Shown piece by piece: positions 1 through 13,200 of a stretch of 64,000 nt of DNA. Source of the stretch: Sarcocystis neurona (lineage: Eukaryota; Apicomplexa; Conoidasida; Eucoccidiorida; Sarcocystidae); assembly GCA_000727475.1 (NCBI GenBank), contig KL647314.1, positions 1,022,812 to 1,086,811 of the forward strand, written 5' to 3'. A program made the position numbers and the translations under genes. Under the pieces are notes generated by a model. That model was not told where the DNA came from. It saw only the letters and a list, made by a program, of their open reading frames with translations, and did no database searches. Numbering within the stretch: position 1 is the stretch's first letter; the number at the start of each line of letters is the position of its first letter.

Positions 1-3000
1 TATTCGTTTTTTTTGTGAGATGGCAGTGGATGCTGCACTCGACGGTAAATGTTCATGTTCCTGAATGAAACCTTGCCGAGCAGCATGCTCCTTCGCTTCA
101 TGTGGACATGCGGGAAAGGGGCCAGAGGGAAACGACGCGGGGGACAGAGTGAAATAGGAACACGGCATAGAGGACGGCTCCTAGATTCAGAGGTCATAAA
201 CAGGGCAGCTGTTGGAATGGACGATAAATCCAGCATCCAGGAGGGAGAAGTGTTTGAAAGGTAGGTGTTATGCGAGGGACGCACCGTTACATAGGAGAAA
301 ACGTGCGGACCACAGAAGCATCTGCCAACAGATGGAACTGACGGTGTAGAGGCTGAACTTTGTGAATGGGTACGAAAGAGGGCACGCAGCATTTGGTGTA
401 GCGGGAGTGGAGGCACATCTCTGTAAACTGCACGAAAGCGCTGCGAACCTCCTTGATTACGCAGATGCACGATGTCCGGCATCCCCTCTAAACACAGATC
501 GACATGGAAAGGAGCGAAAGGAGAACCTCAAAGGAACTGACAGGTTGAGGACGTAAAGGGAAAAAGGGACGATTCGGAACCATGAAATCCGAAGGTGTGG
601 GGACAAGTTATTCGACGGCTGCATCGACGTGCTGGTAGTATCACACAATGGGAAGTGGCGTATAGAGGGAAGAGACAGAGATGCTAAGAACGTCGGGAGT
701 ACAGCTGGAGAGGCAGTTTGTCCTCCAAACGTCACAGGATATAGATAAGAAAGCACGTGTGTGGCTTCTACACTTGCAGCCCTACGTCAGCATCGGAATG
801 AGAATTCACTCTGGAGAGACTGGGAGAACCCTTGTGCAGTTCCAGAACGGGTGGAGGAGACCTTCTCAACAAATCGATCCAGGTGCGCCGCTCTGGAAGA
901 CAGGGGCTACACAGCGAGGATTATGCAACGCTGGCAAAGAGATCTGTACGTTTCTGAAGCATCACAGTTGAGAATAAGCTTCCTTTCAGGCTCTGCCAAA
1001 GCGAGTGAAACTTTTATCCATGCACCTTCGCGACTAGACGAAAGCGCGTCGAGGAGACGGAGACGGAAGACAGGGACAACCGGGCACGAGTCATGTCGCT
1101 TGCAGTATTCAACACTGTGCACGGAACCCCGTCGTAAAATTGTAAGGTCAAACAACACTCCTTCCTACCTTCACGTAGGAGAAATACGATGTATTTCGGA
1201 ATCAGGGCTCACATTGCGTTTGAATTTTCCTGCAAAAATGCTTCGGGTTCCACTGTGAACGCGACATGGGTAGTTGTGCTGCCCCGCTGGCGTTCAGCTA
1301 GCTGTACGTTTTCTCATACATGAAGTATAATTGACGTTACTCAGTCAATATCTATGCTAAGCATCACAAAGAAGTCGCTTTTCCTTATGGGATGCAGCCA
1401 CTAGTGAAGGAGTCGCGTAAAGCGCGCGAACTGCAGCATCTGCCATGGCCGCACACACGGGAAGCACAAAATGTATACAGTACGCAACACAGCTTAATTC
1501 TGTACGCCGTGTGTTAGCCTCAAGAGATTGTGCTCAAAGAAGTTTGTCTTTACGCGGACTTCCCACAGTGGGACGAGTGGACAGAACGGTCTTGCACAGG
1601 TTGGCCTCACGCTCAAACGGAGAGCGTGAACTGAGTTCTCTTCAGGTGTCCGTTCATAGGCGTGAGCACCGGTTGAGGAGCACCTGAGGTGCAGTTTTGC
1701 ACTGGCCACAAGGCGTAGGTATTCATGAGACGAAGCACTAGATCAGAAGCCGTCTGCTACCAACAATTCCAGTAGGCAGAATCCGCGCCTGAAGTCGTGC
1801 AAACGCCTCCATGTAAGTAACGGCGAGTACGTTTTTGGTCTCAGCAAAGCTCTTCCGTCGTATGGCGCGTACACTCTCTCGACGTGTCAAATGTTGAAGT
1901 GGAGCTGCAGTGGCATGTGTGTGCTCTAGAAATGAAGGGAGATTTTGCAGCCAAGTGCACTGCCTGAGGATTTATGTTTTGTGCTGCCTTTCAAGAGAAA
2001 TAAAGGTGAAAAGTCAATTTGAATATCCGCAGACGCTGGTATAGTTGCAGTGACCCGCGTTTGCTCGCGTGCAATTTCCTGTCACCGTCAACTGATTTGG
2101 GGAAACCGAGGCAAACAGACTGTGTCTGCAGAGCATGGAGGCACGACTAAACCTGTCAAGCGTTTCCGCGATGGTGTTCTGATCGATTCACGAAAATCCA
2201 GCAGAGCTTGTCGGTGTACATAATGTGTTTGCCGGCGATGGAAACTGGGGTAGACTGTTACAGACAGTGCAGCTGATAGTAAGGGCTGGCACTATTTGTA
2301 CTGGCAAAAGTGAAACGGAATCCTTCGGCACCTCATCTGATCTTATGCGCACTTTCACTACTGAAACCAGGTAAGTTCTGAATCATTGACAAGGACTGGA
2401 GAGACTGGAAGACACCTTGTATTTGCCCTGCTGTGGGTAGCACGCGGGCAGATCAGGTCTGTGCGTAGCGCGTGCCTTGACACCAGGGGGTTACAGATGT
2501 CAGAGTCGGAAAGCCCGGCTATTGTTTTTTTCCGGGTTGCCGAGGAACTCCGCAGATTATCTGGAATTAGCTTGTTTATTTGGAGTACACCACAATAATC
2601 AGTTTCCCAGTAGCGAAGCTCACACGTATGGGGCAAAGTCGACACTAAACTCTGTGAAGTCGCAGAACTTCGCGTGTCTGCGTTCAGTACGCTATATCTA
2701 CAATAGTGATGCTCGTAGATCCGTTCGCATCTACGTATTTATGGGGATGTGACTGACACTGAAAGACTAGTTTGAGTAAGTAGCGCAGGCAGTAAGTTAT
2801 TGAACGCAGGGTGGAATGGTTCTCGTAGGAGGACAACAATACAGCTGAGCACCTACATAGGTGCCAGGTAGACACACGCACCCGTTACCTTCGTGGTGCA
2901 GTGCGGACCCAATCAGTTCACTTCCAGTTGCAAGGTGAAGTCAACACAGCCGTGTCGATGTCGCGAGGGTGGAGAGCCACGCATTCAGCCAAGCGACGCA

Positions 3001-4069
3001 GTGTGTTGCTGTCCCGGCTGTCCGCCGGGTCGAGCCACCGCTCAACTGGAGAGAAGATACTAGAGATTTTTTCAGCACTGTGATACTGTACGAAACTCGA
3101 CGTAGATGGATGAACACCCTTGCCGCGGAGTGGTACGCCTAAAATAGCAAATCCACCTGAGAAATCAATGCCTCTCGATCCTTTTTTCTTGCAACTAGCA
3201 CTACTCACTTTTTAAGCACAACGAGGCAGTACATACACCGCTGTCACTGGCTGCACGGCGATCAAAAAAGCTCTTGACGCCCATCTGTCACTCATTTGCC
3301 CGACTCAGCCAGGTTAAATAGGTAATCATTTGCAAAGCGCGACAGCTAGAGCACGGCAGACAGAAAGTGTTCATGGTGATCTGTGTATGCCCGTTGCCTT
3401 GTGAGGGCCCATATTGTTACAACTACGTATCTGCAGAAGTTGCAGTCTTCGCAGTTTTAGAGGTGAGGAATCTCCGCGTGTTTGCGTAGACATATGCCCG
3501 TAGTGAACTGGCTCCTTGTAGAAGGGCGTTCGTCCACCGGTCCACTGCAAAAATCCAGTTGTGCAGTACGTGCGGAAGTACCGGAACCAGTGAGTCAGCA
3601 GATTAACTCATCATACAGAACACATTCGGATGTACATGAGAGGTATCCGTGACTGAACAGTACGCACTGCGTCGGGCGAGTAGTCGGGCGGTACAATTAA
3701 CTTGCTGACGGAGTGAGTGGCGCTTTCTGTTTAATGCAGCGGACGTCTCGCAGGCAGTACTGCGGTGTAACAGGCGGGGTTCTGAATAGGATCGACAGCA
3801 GGTGATAAGCGTACACCAAGGAGGCCTCTTCATAATGCGCAGGAACGCCGAAGGCTTTTACAATGTGGCATCAGAAGATGCTGTGTAAAGGAGGAGGACA
3901 GACGACGACACGCGGAGGTGTCAATAACATCATGTCCAAGATAGCTACGTGGGACAGAAGATGGGAAGCTGCGGTGTCGGATAAGACCAGGTACGTAATA
4001 GCTTTGTGGTTGGCAGATCATTTAACATAGTCTTCTACGACACAGTGCCGTCTTTCCTCCCCCAACAAT
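1..4069. other. Repeat-poor block, no gene identified
   Basis: I see no convincing coding exon here. The open frames are short, have mixed composition and lack recognisable motifs or triplet strings. There is no microsatellite of note, in sharp contrast to the DNA after 4.5 kb. A weak similarity of about 25 bases is shared by the segments near 813 and 2398 (both contain ctggagagactgg), which may be an old dispersed repeat. UTRs or small exons of a gene to the left cannot be excluded. Confidence 0.5.
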
Positions 4070-4142
4070 GGTCCCAACCGGGGTCGAACCGGCGACCTTC
4101 CGGTTATTAGCCGGATGCTCTAACCAACTGAGCTATAGGACC
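4070..4142 (-). tRNA. tRNA-Ile (anticodon AAU)
   Basis: Read on the minus strand this 73-nt segment folds into a full cloverleaf. The 7-bp acceptor stem has one G-U pair. The D arm GCTC/GAGC encloses AGTTGGTTA. The anticodon stem TCCGG/CCGGA closes the loop CTAATAA, giving anticodon AAU. The T arm carries the TTCGACC loop. No intron is present and the 3' CCA is not encoded, as expected for a eukaryotic nuclear tRNA. The first A would be edited to inosine and decode AUU/AUC/AUA. It stands alone, about 400 bp from the start of the repeat-rich block. The D and T arms match the internal box A and box B promoters of RNA polymerase III. Confidence 0.97.
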
Positions 4143-4540
4143 TGTGCGTAACACTTGAACTGCCATTCGCGGTCGCATGCATTTGCACTACAGTTGTATA
4201 AATGTTAAAGAGCTGGTGCTACGCTTTTTATGCATAAACCGACTGATTTTGCCGTGTCCTCCGTGCCCTTTCTAAAGAAATGCATGTGTGTTTTCAAGAG
4301 AGTGGTGCTTATTTCCGGCTTTTCATTTCTTCTTTGCCGCCGCATGCGACCGCAGCTGTTCACGTGTCGAAACTGCGCGTTTCTCAACATCTTTTCCTTC
4401 TTCCGAATTCTTTCAATTTTTTGTCGTCTCCGCGCAAGACCTCGACGCCTTGTCCGTCGACACTTCGTCAAGTGCATGTCTTTCTCCGCAGTTTTTGTGC
4501 TTCTACAGATGCAGTACTTTCTCAAGCCGCTGTGCGGACA

Positions 4541-5593
4541 ATATATATATATATATATATATATAAATATATAATGTATGTATATATGTATATATATAAT
4601 ATGTTGTTGTGTTAAGCAAGGATATGTGCCCGTGAAACTACACGATGTACGCGCACTGATAAGGTTAAGCAAGCGTGCTATTCCATGTAGCCGTCAACTT
4701 CATACCGCAGGGCAGGAGTAACCGCTCTTGTTACGTCGTCAACGGTGCGGCTCTTCTGTTTCAAAAATTCCTCCCAGCAGTGACCAAGCGAGACCAGGAA
4801 TTTTCCGTGAAATTCCTTTTCACTTCTGACAACTTTTCTGTTCACCGGGGGACTTTCCGGTATGATGTGCGTCATACCGTGCGTGGACCATTTACACACA
4901 TACACACACCGTGAAGCGCTGTAGGGCTCTCCATACCACCACAACAATATATACATATGTGTATATATATATGTAGTGATTGAGCGGGAGAGCTTCTTCG
5001 GGAATATACGTACGTCGAGTCACACATCGGTGTACGTGTACATATTTCCGTTAATATATATATATATATATATATGTACATATACACGCAGAAGGAGGAC
5101 CACGGCTTTGGGTGTAAGCCTCTGTGCTTATATGTTTGGAGATGTGTTTGTGTGGTTATCAAGACCTCCACAAGCACAGCACACTCTCTTTGTTGCAAGC
5201 AATATCTTGGGGTGGGTCGCATTCAAACACATGTGTAGAGGTTCCATCCTCTACATCATTAAGTGCACGCAGGAATTCATATAGCACACATGTATATATA
5301 TGTATATTTGAGTATAGAGAGACGAATAAATCGTATTAGTTCCTCCCTCCACGCGCGGTCTCTTCTCCAGTGCTGCAACAAACTCATACGCTGGAATGTC
5401 GTATCTACCTGCATATATGCAAGTGCGTATGTTATATATATATGTATATATATATATGTATGTATATATATATGCTTGTGCACCGCCACGTATCTGCGCG
5501 TACCTTCCGTCGCTCACGGAGTCCTTTTTTTGAGATAGCAAGCACTTTTCTGAAAAAAAAAGTGTGGGTATGTGCAGGCGCCTAATGATGTAC

Positions 5594-5629
<36 letters not shown>

Positions 5630-5900
5630 GCATACATATATATATATATATATTGCATGTATCGAGTGGACGCATACACTGTATGAGAGTGAACTTAACG
5701 AGCTTCCTTTGTATCTGTGCGTGAAATTGCGTATGTGTGTGCGCAGTTTTGCATACGAGCTGGCTCACATATATGTATATATATTTATATATGTAGGTAT
5801 ACGTATGTGTGTCTATACGCGCCTTTGCCATGGTGAGCATCTTGACGGGTGAACACGTATACGCGTGCCTACGTTTTTCTCCCATATATATATATGTCTA
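4541..5900. repeat. TA / TATATG microsatellite field
   Basis: Marks the entry to the repeat-rich block. Runs of (TA)n and TATATG variants recur at about 4541-4602, 4950-4975, 5053-5080, 5430-5475, 5593-5655 and 5765-5800, separated by 50-200 bp of ordinary sequence. The open frames here are mostly Tyr/Ile strings produced by the TA repeats and are not credible genes. Confidence 0.85.
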
Positions 5901-5939
5901 CCAATGGCGTTTCTTACTGCTCACGCAAAAAAACGAAAT

Positions 5940-6620
5940 TCATGTGTAAGCGTGGGGCGATGTGTAGAACATTTTTTTTGCCAGACGGGACAGTGAAGAA
6001 GACACCGGCATACTCCGTCGTCCCATGAAAGGGAAACGAACCGTCTCACTTCTCTTCCACAGAGCGCTGATGTGGCAACTGCCTCCTCTGGCGTGCATCT
6101 GTGGCCGCTTCTCTGCTGCTCCTGCTACTGTCGCCTTTCTAGCGCCTTCACTGCGCCGCTGCAGCTCCAGGTGCTCCTGCCGCTTCTTCGCTTGTGACCG
6201 CGCGCATGTGCAGGGATGCCTTCGCTTCAGTTGCTGCCGCTGCTGCTCCTGCTGCATGCGTGCGGGTGACTGTCGTGCTGATGCTGCTGGTGTATGCACC
6301 ACTTCCTGTCGCTCTGCTAGTGCGCCTGCTGCTGCTGCTGCCGCGACGGTGTGTGCCTGCGTATCGCCCCCTGCTTTGCTGCTGCTGCAGCTGCGCCAGC
6401 TTGTGCTACTGCTGCGCCAGCTGCTGCTGTTTCTTCCTCCATAGCAGCTGCTGCTGTTGTAGGCATGCGCGTCGCTCTCCTGCTACTACTGCTGCTGCTG
6501 CTCCTTCTTCGCAGTCGGCTGAGGAGCCGGCTGCCTCTCTCGTGCTGCGTTTCTTCTGCGTGCCTGCAGCGACGCCTGCTTCTTCGTTGGTACCGCTGCT
6601 GCTGCACTTTTCTTCGTCAA
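5940..6620 (-). other. CTG/TGC-rich tract, possible minus-strand Ala/Gln/Ser exon
   Basis: The plus strand is rich in CTG/TGC, so the minus strand reads CAG/GCA/AGC. Minus-strand frames give Gln/Ala/Ser/Arg/Glu-rich peptides (around 5940-6302, 6317-6607 and 6406-6687) that look more protein-like than the Leu/Cys strings of the plus strand. None of these frames stays open across the whole tract and no domain is visible. It may be an exon of an unknown minus-strand gene, the 5' region of gene 1, or simply an intergenic triplet tract. Confidence 0.3.
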
Positions 6621-6759
6621 CATATATGTCCCGTCTCTCTATCGGGGTTGGCAGTATCAATATTTGTCCATTCTCGCATGTTAACATCTACACACATTTT
6701 AAGAACTTGCATGAAAGGCATGCAGCTGCATTTGCAGACGCTTGTTGCCCATGCTTGTG

Positions 6760-7050
6760 GCACCCACGCATGCATATACACGTGCTCATACATATGTATA
6801 CGTTAATCTCTCTGTATATATCAATATATAGGTATATATTTTCACACGTGTGTGCTATGTTTCTGTCTACCTGTATGAGCTTACCTCTTCCTACACGTAA
6901 ACCTACATATATATATATATATTTATGCTTGCAGATACTACGTGCACAGGGATCATACGCATGTACACACGTATAGGTATATAGTACGTACACATACCTG
7001 AGTACATCCATACGTGTCGATACATATATATGTATATATATATATATGAA
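6760..7050. repeat. TATATG microsatellites upstream of gene 1
   Basis: Several short TA/TATATG runs (about 6770-6840, 6905-6925 and 7020-7048) separate the CTG tract from the proposed start of gene 1. No coding potential is seen. Confidence 0.8.
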
Positions 7051-7292
7051 TAAACAATGAGTATACGTCGACCGAATGAACTTTTTCTCCTTTATATTTC
7101 CTCTCTCTCTGTCACACCTCGTGTCATGTTTCTCTGGTTGCTGTGCAACGGGCGAGCGTCGTTGAACGTCCGTGTCCGGTGCCTGCTCGAATTTATGTGC
7201 GTGCGCTGCTGGAAACGCATGCGTGTCCTGCCTTTGCTGCTGCTACTGCTTCTGCTGTCGTTGGCTCCACAGGTGCTTTCCCGCGGTGAGCC

Positions 7293-10200
7293 ATGGCACA
7301 TCCGGCGAGCAACAGCCAGCGGCGATCCCTGAATGAAGAAGAACGTTACGTAGCAGGAGCAACAGCAGCACCAGCGGCAGCCGTAGGCGCACCCGAGGCA
7401 GCAACAGCAGTAGTCGCACCAGCAGCAGTAGCAGCAGTAGGCGCACCACCAGCTGCAGCAGCAGTAGGCGCACCATCAGCTGCAGCAGCAGTAGGCGCAC
7501 CATCAGCTGCAGCAGCAGTAGGCGCACCATCAGCTGCAGCAGCAGTAGGCGCACCATCAGCTGCAGCAGCAGTAGGCGCACCACCAGCTGCAGCAGCAGT
7601 AGGCGCACCACGAGCAGCAGCACCAGTAGGCGCACCAGGCGCAGCAGCAGTAGCAGCAGCAGCAGCCGTAGGGGCGCCAAGTGCAGCAGCGGCACGCGCG
7701 CGACCAGCAGCAGCCCCAGCAGCACCAGCAGCAGATTTATTTTCAGATGCTGCAGAGTATGTGGCATCGGGAGATCGCTATGGCTGGACAGACCATTTTG
7801 ATGAGTGGATGAAAGTCTATGGTGAGACACTTCTGGCTCGGTATATATATATATATATATATGTCTGCGTCTACGCCAGTTCTATACGTAGAAATGCGTT
7901 TGTTTTCCTCACTTTCTTTCTTTCCGTCTTTTTGCTCTCTCTCTCTCTCCCCTCGTATATATGGGTATGAATCTGGTGGTCGCTGCTTTATCGTTACGCG
8001 CATCTAGATGTGTATATTTTGCATGCGTAATAAATATTCGTGTACACATGTATGCACGCATTGATAAATATGTGTATCTCTCGAAAACGTCCTCAGGAAG
8101 GAGCCAGGAGGCAGGCCCTGCAGCAGTCCCAGTGGTCGTAGCAGGACCAGGAGTAGTGGAGTAGTAGGAGGAGTAACAGTGATATTCTAGAGGACGCTAG
8201 TTGCAAAGCGCGGTTGTAACAGGAGGGGTGATGCTACTTGAAGAAGAACAGTAGTCCTGTAATAGTATTGGTACTAGCTGTCCTGTAATAGTAAGTGTAG
8301 TAGTAGTAGGGGGTGGAGGAGGAGTAGTAATAGTGGTCCCGTAACAGTAGGTGTAATAGTAGTAGTAGAAGGGGAAGGGGGAGGAGGAGGTTGAGGAGGA
8401 GGAGCAGTTTTTCAATATTAGGCGTGGTAGCAGTAGTAGTCCTGTAATAGTAGCTGCAGTAGTGGTACTCGTAGGCGTTGAAGGAGGAGCAGTCTTAATA
8501 TAGTAGGTGTAGTAGCAGTAGTAGTAGTAGCAGTAGTAGTAGTAGTACCACTAGTAGTGGTAATTTTGATATAGCAGGTGTAGTAGTAGCAGTAGGAGGA
8601 GGCGGAAGAAGAGCAATCCTACAATAGTAGGCGTAGCACTAGTAGCAGCAGTAGTCCCGTAATGGTAGGTGTGGGTGGTAGCAGCAGGATGTGGAGGAAC
8701 AGTCGTATAATACCAGGCGCAGCAGTAGGAAATGTTGTCGTCGTCCTAGTACTAGTAGGAGCAGTTATATAATAGTAGGTGTAGCAGTAGAAGTAGTAGA
8801 AGTACTGGTAGAGTAGAGTAAAGGGAGACTATAGGACAGCAGCACAGGATAGCGGCAGCGTAATACCGTCTAGCGACAATATAGTAAGGGTGGGTAGTGC
8901 TGTAGGAGTCGTGTAGAATTCCTTGTCGTGGTGATACGAAACGAGAATTCAACTGGTATTCATAACACTCCTAAAGTATTAAAAAGTCAGTGGCAGTAGA
9001 GAACTAGTCCTACAGTGCAGCCTACAATACTGGCAGTAGTAAAAGGGCAGTAGATGCTGTAGTAGTAGTAGCAGTAGTAGTAGCAGGACAAGAGGATTAA
9101 CAGTAATTGTAGTAATAGTGGTAGTAGTACTAATAGTAGGAGTTCCAGTATTAGTAGGAGCAGCAGTATTCGTGGTATCAGTTGGAGTAGCGGGAGTGGT
9201 AGTCATAGGAGTCGCACTGGTACAGCAGCACTCGGAGGTTAACCGGACTTTTGTATGGATATAGCAGCAACGTAGTGGTAGCGTCGCAGCAGAGAACACT
9301 GCAGCAGGGCTACCCCCGCGGTAGTGGTCCTGCATATATATGGAGAGAGGTAGAGGAAGAAAAGAAGAGGAGAAGTCTTTTCTTCTGACAAGAAGGCCCA
9401 CAAGTAAACACACACAAACCCACACCTATTCGCGGAGACGGAGACGTGTGTGTATATAGATAGAAGAAGCGAAAGCGAAAAAGAGCGGAGAGTGCGGTAG
9501 AGAGGAAGAGAGGGAAAGAAGGGCGAAAAAATGTGGGACGGAGAGTGGACGCCTTCGAGGCACTTGCTGCTTCGCGTCCGCACTCGCTCTGTTCCTCTCG
9601 CTGTGGCCCTTTTGTGTGCAGGTTTCTACAAAGTTGCCGCCTGCGGCCCACTCCGTAGCAAGCGAATACTACCGAGGGATATTGAGGGGGTCGACCGGCG
9701 AAAGTGGGTGAGTCGTTTTCTGCTGCGTCAGCAACGCAGAGCGTGTTGTCTGTCGCTGCCTCTACCGAATAATAAGTGGCGAGACTCTGCTGCTGTCCTC
9801 TGTGTGCTGGTGTGCGGACTCCCAAGCAATGCATGCACTTCTTTGCGCCTCTGTTCTTCTCTTTTTTGCCCTGCGTTTACGTCTGTGACGACACGGTCGC
9901 CTCTCTTTCTGTTTATCTGCATGGAAATGGTGTTCTGGTGTAGAGACACCGCTCCCAAGGCAGCGCTTTCTCTTCTTCTGCGGGTGCTGCAAGAAATGCC
10001 TGCGCTCCGTCTTCTCCCTTCGACTCTTTTCGGACATTTACAGCATAGAGAGAAACAGCTGGCACGACCCGGGGTGAGGTAACTACCGCTTTTCAGGGGC
10101 AAATATACGCACACGTAAGGATCTACGGATATAACATTAGAATCTATCCATGTACATGCATACGTGTGTTCGTGTAACATGTAGATACGCATTTCTGTCT

Positions 10201-13200
10201 ATGAATATACAAGTGGCTTCTCTCTGTGCCTATATGTGTGAATATTTGCAAAGGTGTAAGTATATGGATACCTCTACGTGGGTGTAGAATACGAGTCTAT
10301 ATATCTGTATACGTATATATATTCGTACATACGTATGCAAAAGCGAGGAAATACATCCGCGTAGATATATAGCACACAACAGTAAAGTAACCTGCTCTAC
10401 ACGGTGTTGCTGCACATACGTGTAGGGCGTAGGGAACTCGCCTACAAAATTGAGTGTCCACGTATACGTACATCAGCACTTCGCTGCACACACGTACGTA
10501 AACATATAACCATCTACTCATCAATATAAAGTTCTTCGTACATATGTATACATATATATTCATTTATCCATAGGCACACTCTTGTCCATATATATGTATA
10601 TATATATGTATAAGAACTGCGCCGTGTTCCCGTATCTATCTATCTATCTATGTATATATATATATATGTATATATGTATATATTATATGTCACACGGTCT
10701 GTGTAGAATTATATACATATATATGATGTTAGACAGATGATCCACGTGAGACCGGGTGAAGTGTGTGGGACAGACGGTTTTGACCCCGGCGTTTGGTCCC
10801 TCGCTCCCCGTGACGAAGCTGCTGCTCTGCCAACGAGAACCTGCGGCGTCGTTTCGAAGGCATATTGTCGGACACCTATGAAATAAAACCAGTAATATAG
10901 GTTGTCTGCAGGCAGGTATATATGTATATGTGTGTACGTCTACAATATACATATGTGGGTAATGTGTATACCTATGTATATATATAACATATATGTACGC
11001 CTACAACATACATACATGAGTAGTATGTATATGCATGTGTGCGCATGTGCACACTGACACCGATGTCAATACTTGCACCGTAGAAACTCTCTCTGCACCT
11101 GTTGAGTAGGAAAAGATTACTTATCATTGAACAGTTATAAAACAAAACCAGTAACGCATGCAAGAGCTTGCACAGCACAGAGATTCAGCTGGACGTGGCA
11201 TCTGGGGGACAGCGCACTGCAGAAGGAAGAAGGCACCTGCAGCAGGCACGCGGAGAGCGGCAAATGTTTATGCGACCAGCAGAAGCTGCAGCGCAGGTGA
11301 CACACCAGCAAACATTATGTCGTCGTAATAAAGTCGCTTCCTAAATAAGTGTCAGTTAGGAGCCAAGAGGACCTCGCTTCATTGAAACTTACAGAAACTC
11401 TGTGTGAGGCGACCTTCGTCTTTCGCCAGGATCGGCAGCTGCCGCTTGGACGTCCGGGCGCTGCGGGGAAGGGGGCTGTTGCTGCTGCTGCCGCGCTGAC
11501 AGCGCTTCTACTACCCTGCTGCTGGGCTGCGGCTGCTGCTGGGCTGCGGCTGCCGCTGCGCCTGCAGTTGCGCTGCTGCTGCGCCTCGTGTAGCTCCGCT
11601 ACTGCACCTCATGTAGCTCTGCTGTTGCACCTCCTGTAGGTCTGCTGTTGCGCCTCCTGTAGGTCTGCTGTTGCGCCTCCGGTAGCTCCGCTGTTGCAGC
11701 TCCAGTTCCTCTGCTGCTGGTGCTGCTCCTCCTCCGCTTCCTGATCAGCCGCAGCTGCTCGTGTGTTGCTTTCCTGCTGCTCCTACTGTTCTGCCGTGAC
11801 GCTCTTCTGACACTCTGCTGCTGCTGCTGCTGCGCTGTCGCTACGTCCTCCGCACCTGCTGCTCTGCTGCGGTTATCCGTGTTCTAGCGCTGCCGTTGTT
11901 CCGCTGCTGCAGTAACGGGTCTGTCGCTGCTGTGCTGCTGCCGTGCAGGAGTCGTGGGTTCAGGCATCTGCGGTACACGCAGGGGCAGCACAGGCCCGCG
12001 ACCACTTCCTCTGTCTCCTTGAGGCCGTGCGCCCTGGCTGGCAGGTCCACAAAAGTTCTGTAGATAAAGGAGTTCCGCAGCAGGTTATCTACGGAAGAAA
12101 CAGAAGCTTATGCGACGCAGGCGCCGCGTACAGCAGATCAGACCCCACCTCAACGCCGAAGCAGCATCCGCAATCGCCGCAGGAGCGGCCACAACAACAG
12201 CAGCAACAGCAGCGACACCAGCAGCAGCAATACCAGCACGAAGATCAACAGCGACAACAACAGAAGGGCAGAGGGAGGGAATCTTATGTACAGGCGAGTA
12301 ACGAACGGACAGCAGACATTGCTGACAAAACGCGGTTCCACACAGGAACATCGTCGACTTACTGCATGCGAATAGTTGACGAAGCTGCGTCTCGCGCTCT
12401 TGCTCCCGATTCTGCTTCGTCGTCATCTTGCGCTTCACGTCCTCCCGCTGCTGCTGATGTTACTGCCGCCGCTCCGCCCACGTTTGGCGCACCGTCACGA
12501 CCTATCAGCTGCTGTAGCAGCCTTCACAAGGAAGGCAGTAGCAGTAGCAACAACAGCAGCAAAACTGGCAGCACCAGCGGCAGCAGCAAGACGAACAACA
12601 ACGAGTATCCCAGCCACTCCAGCAGCAGCACGAGGAGCACCTGCAGCGCAGAGCGAAGCAGCGTCTTACACAACAAACGCGGCGCCGTGAACAACAGCAC
12701 CAATAGTCCGAGCATCAGCAACAGCAGCAGTGGCACGAGCAGCAGCAGGAGAAGCAGCGGGGCAATGGAGGGGTGGGGGGAGGAGCAAGAGCAGCTGCGA
12801 GAAATGTTGCAGCGACGGAGGTGCTCGTATAATCAGCCGAATGTGCATGCGATGGAGCTGCAGAGCTCGAGTCTGGGTGTACGCCGCATGCAGATTCGTC
12901 GCGCCTCGGGAGCCAGCAGCAGGACGCGGTCTCCGGAGAAAAGGAGAAGTAGCAGCAGCAGACCTGCAGACAGGCGCAGCAGCAGTGGCGGAGAGACGAA
13001 CGAGAGAAGGAGGAGGAGGAGGCCCAGCAGCAGCAGAAGCATCAGCCAAGATGATGACGCGAACAGCAGGAGCAGCAAGGGAAGTAGCAGCAGGCAAGGC
13101 AGCAACAGCACCAGCAAGAGGAGTCCCGTCCGGGGTCCGTTGCCTTCAGGTGGGTCACCGGTGCGAGCTTCTGAGCAAACGTCTACAGCAGCAGAAGCAA

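Noticed and set aside
7243..7830. Minus-strand Leu-rich frame over the 27-bp minisatellite
   Set aside because: It is a mirror of the Ala-rich repeat; the plus frame continues into non-repeat coding sequence ending at a donor.
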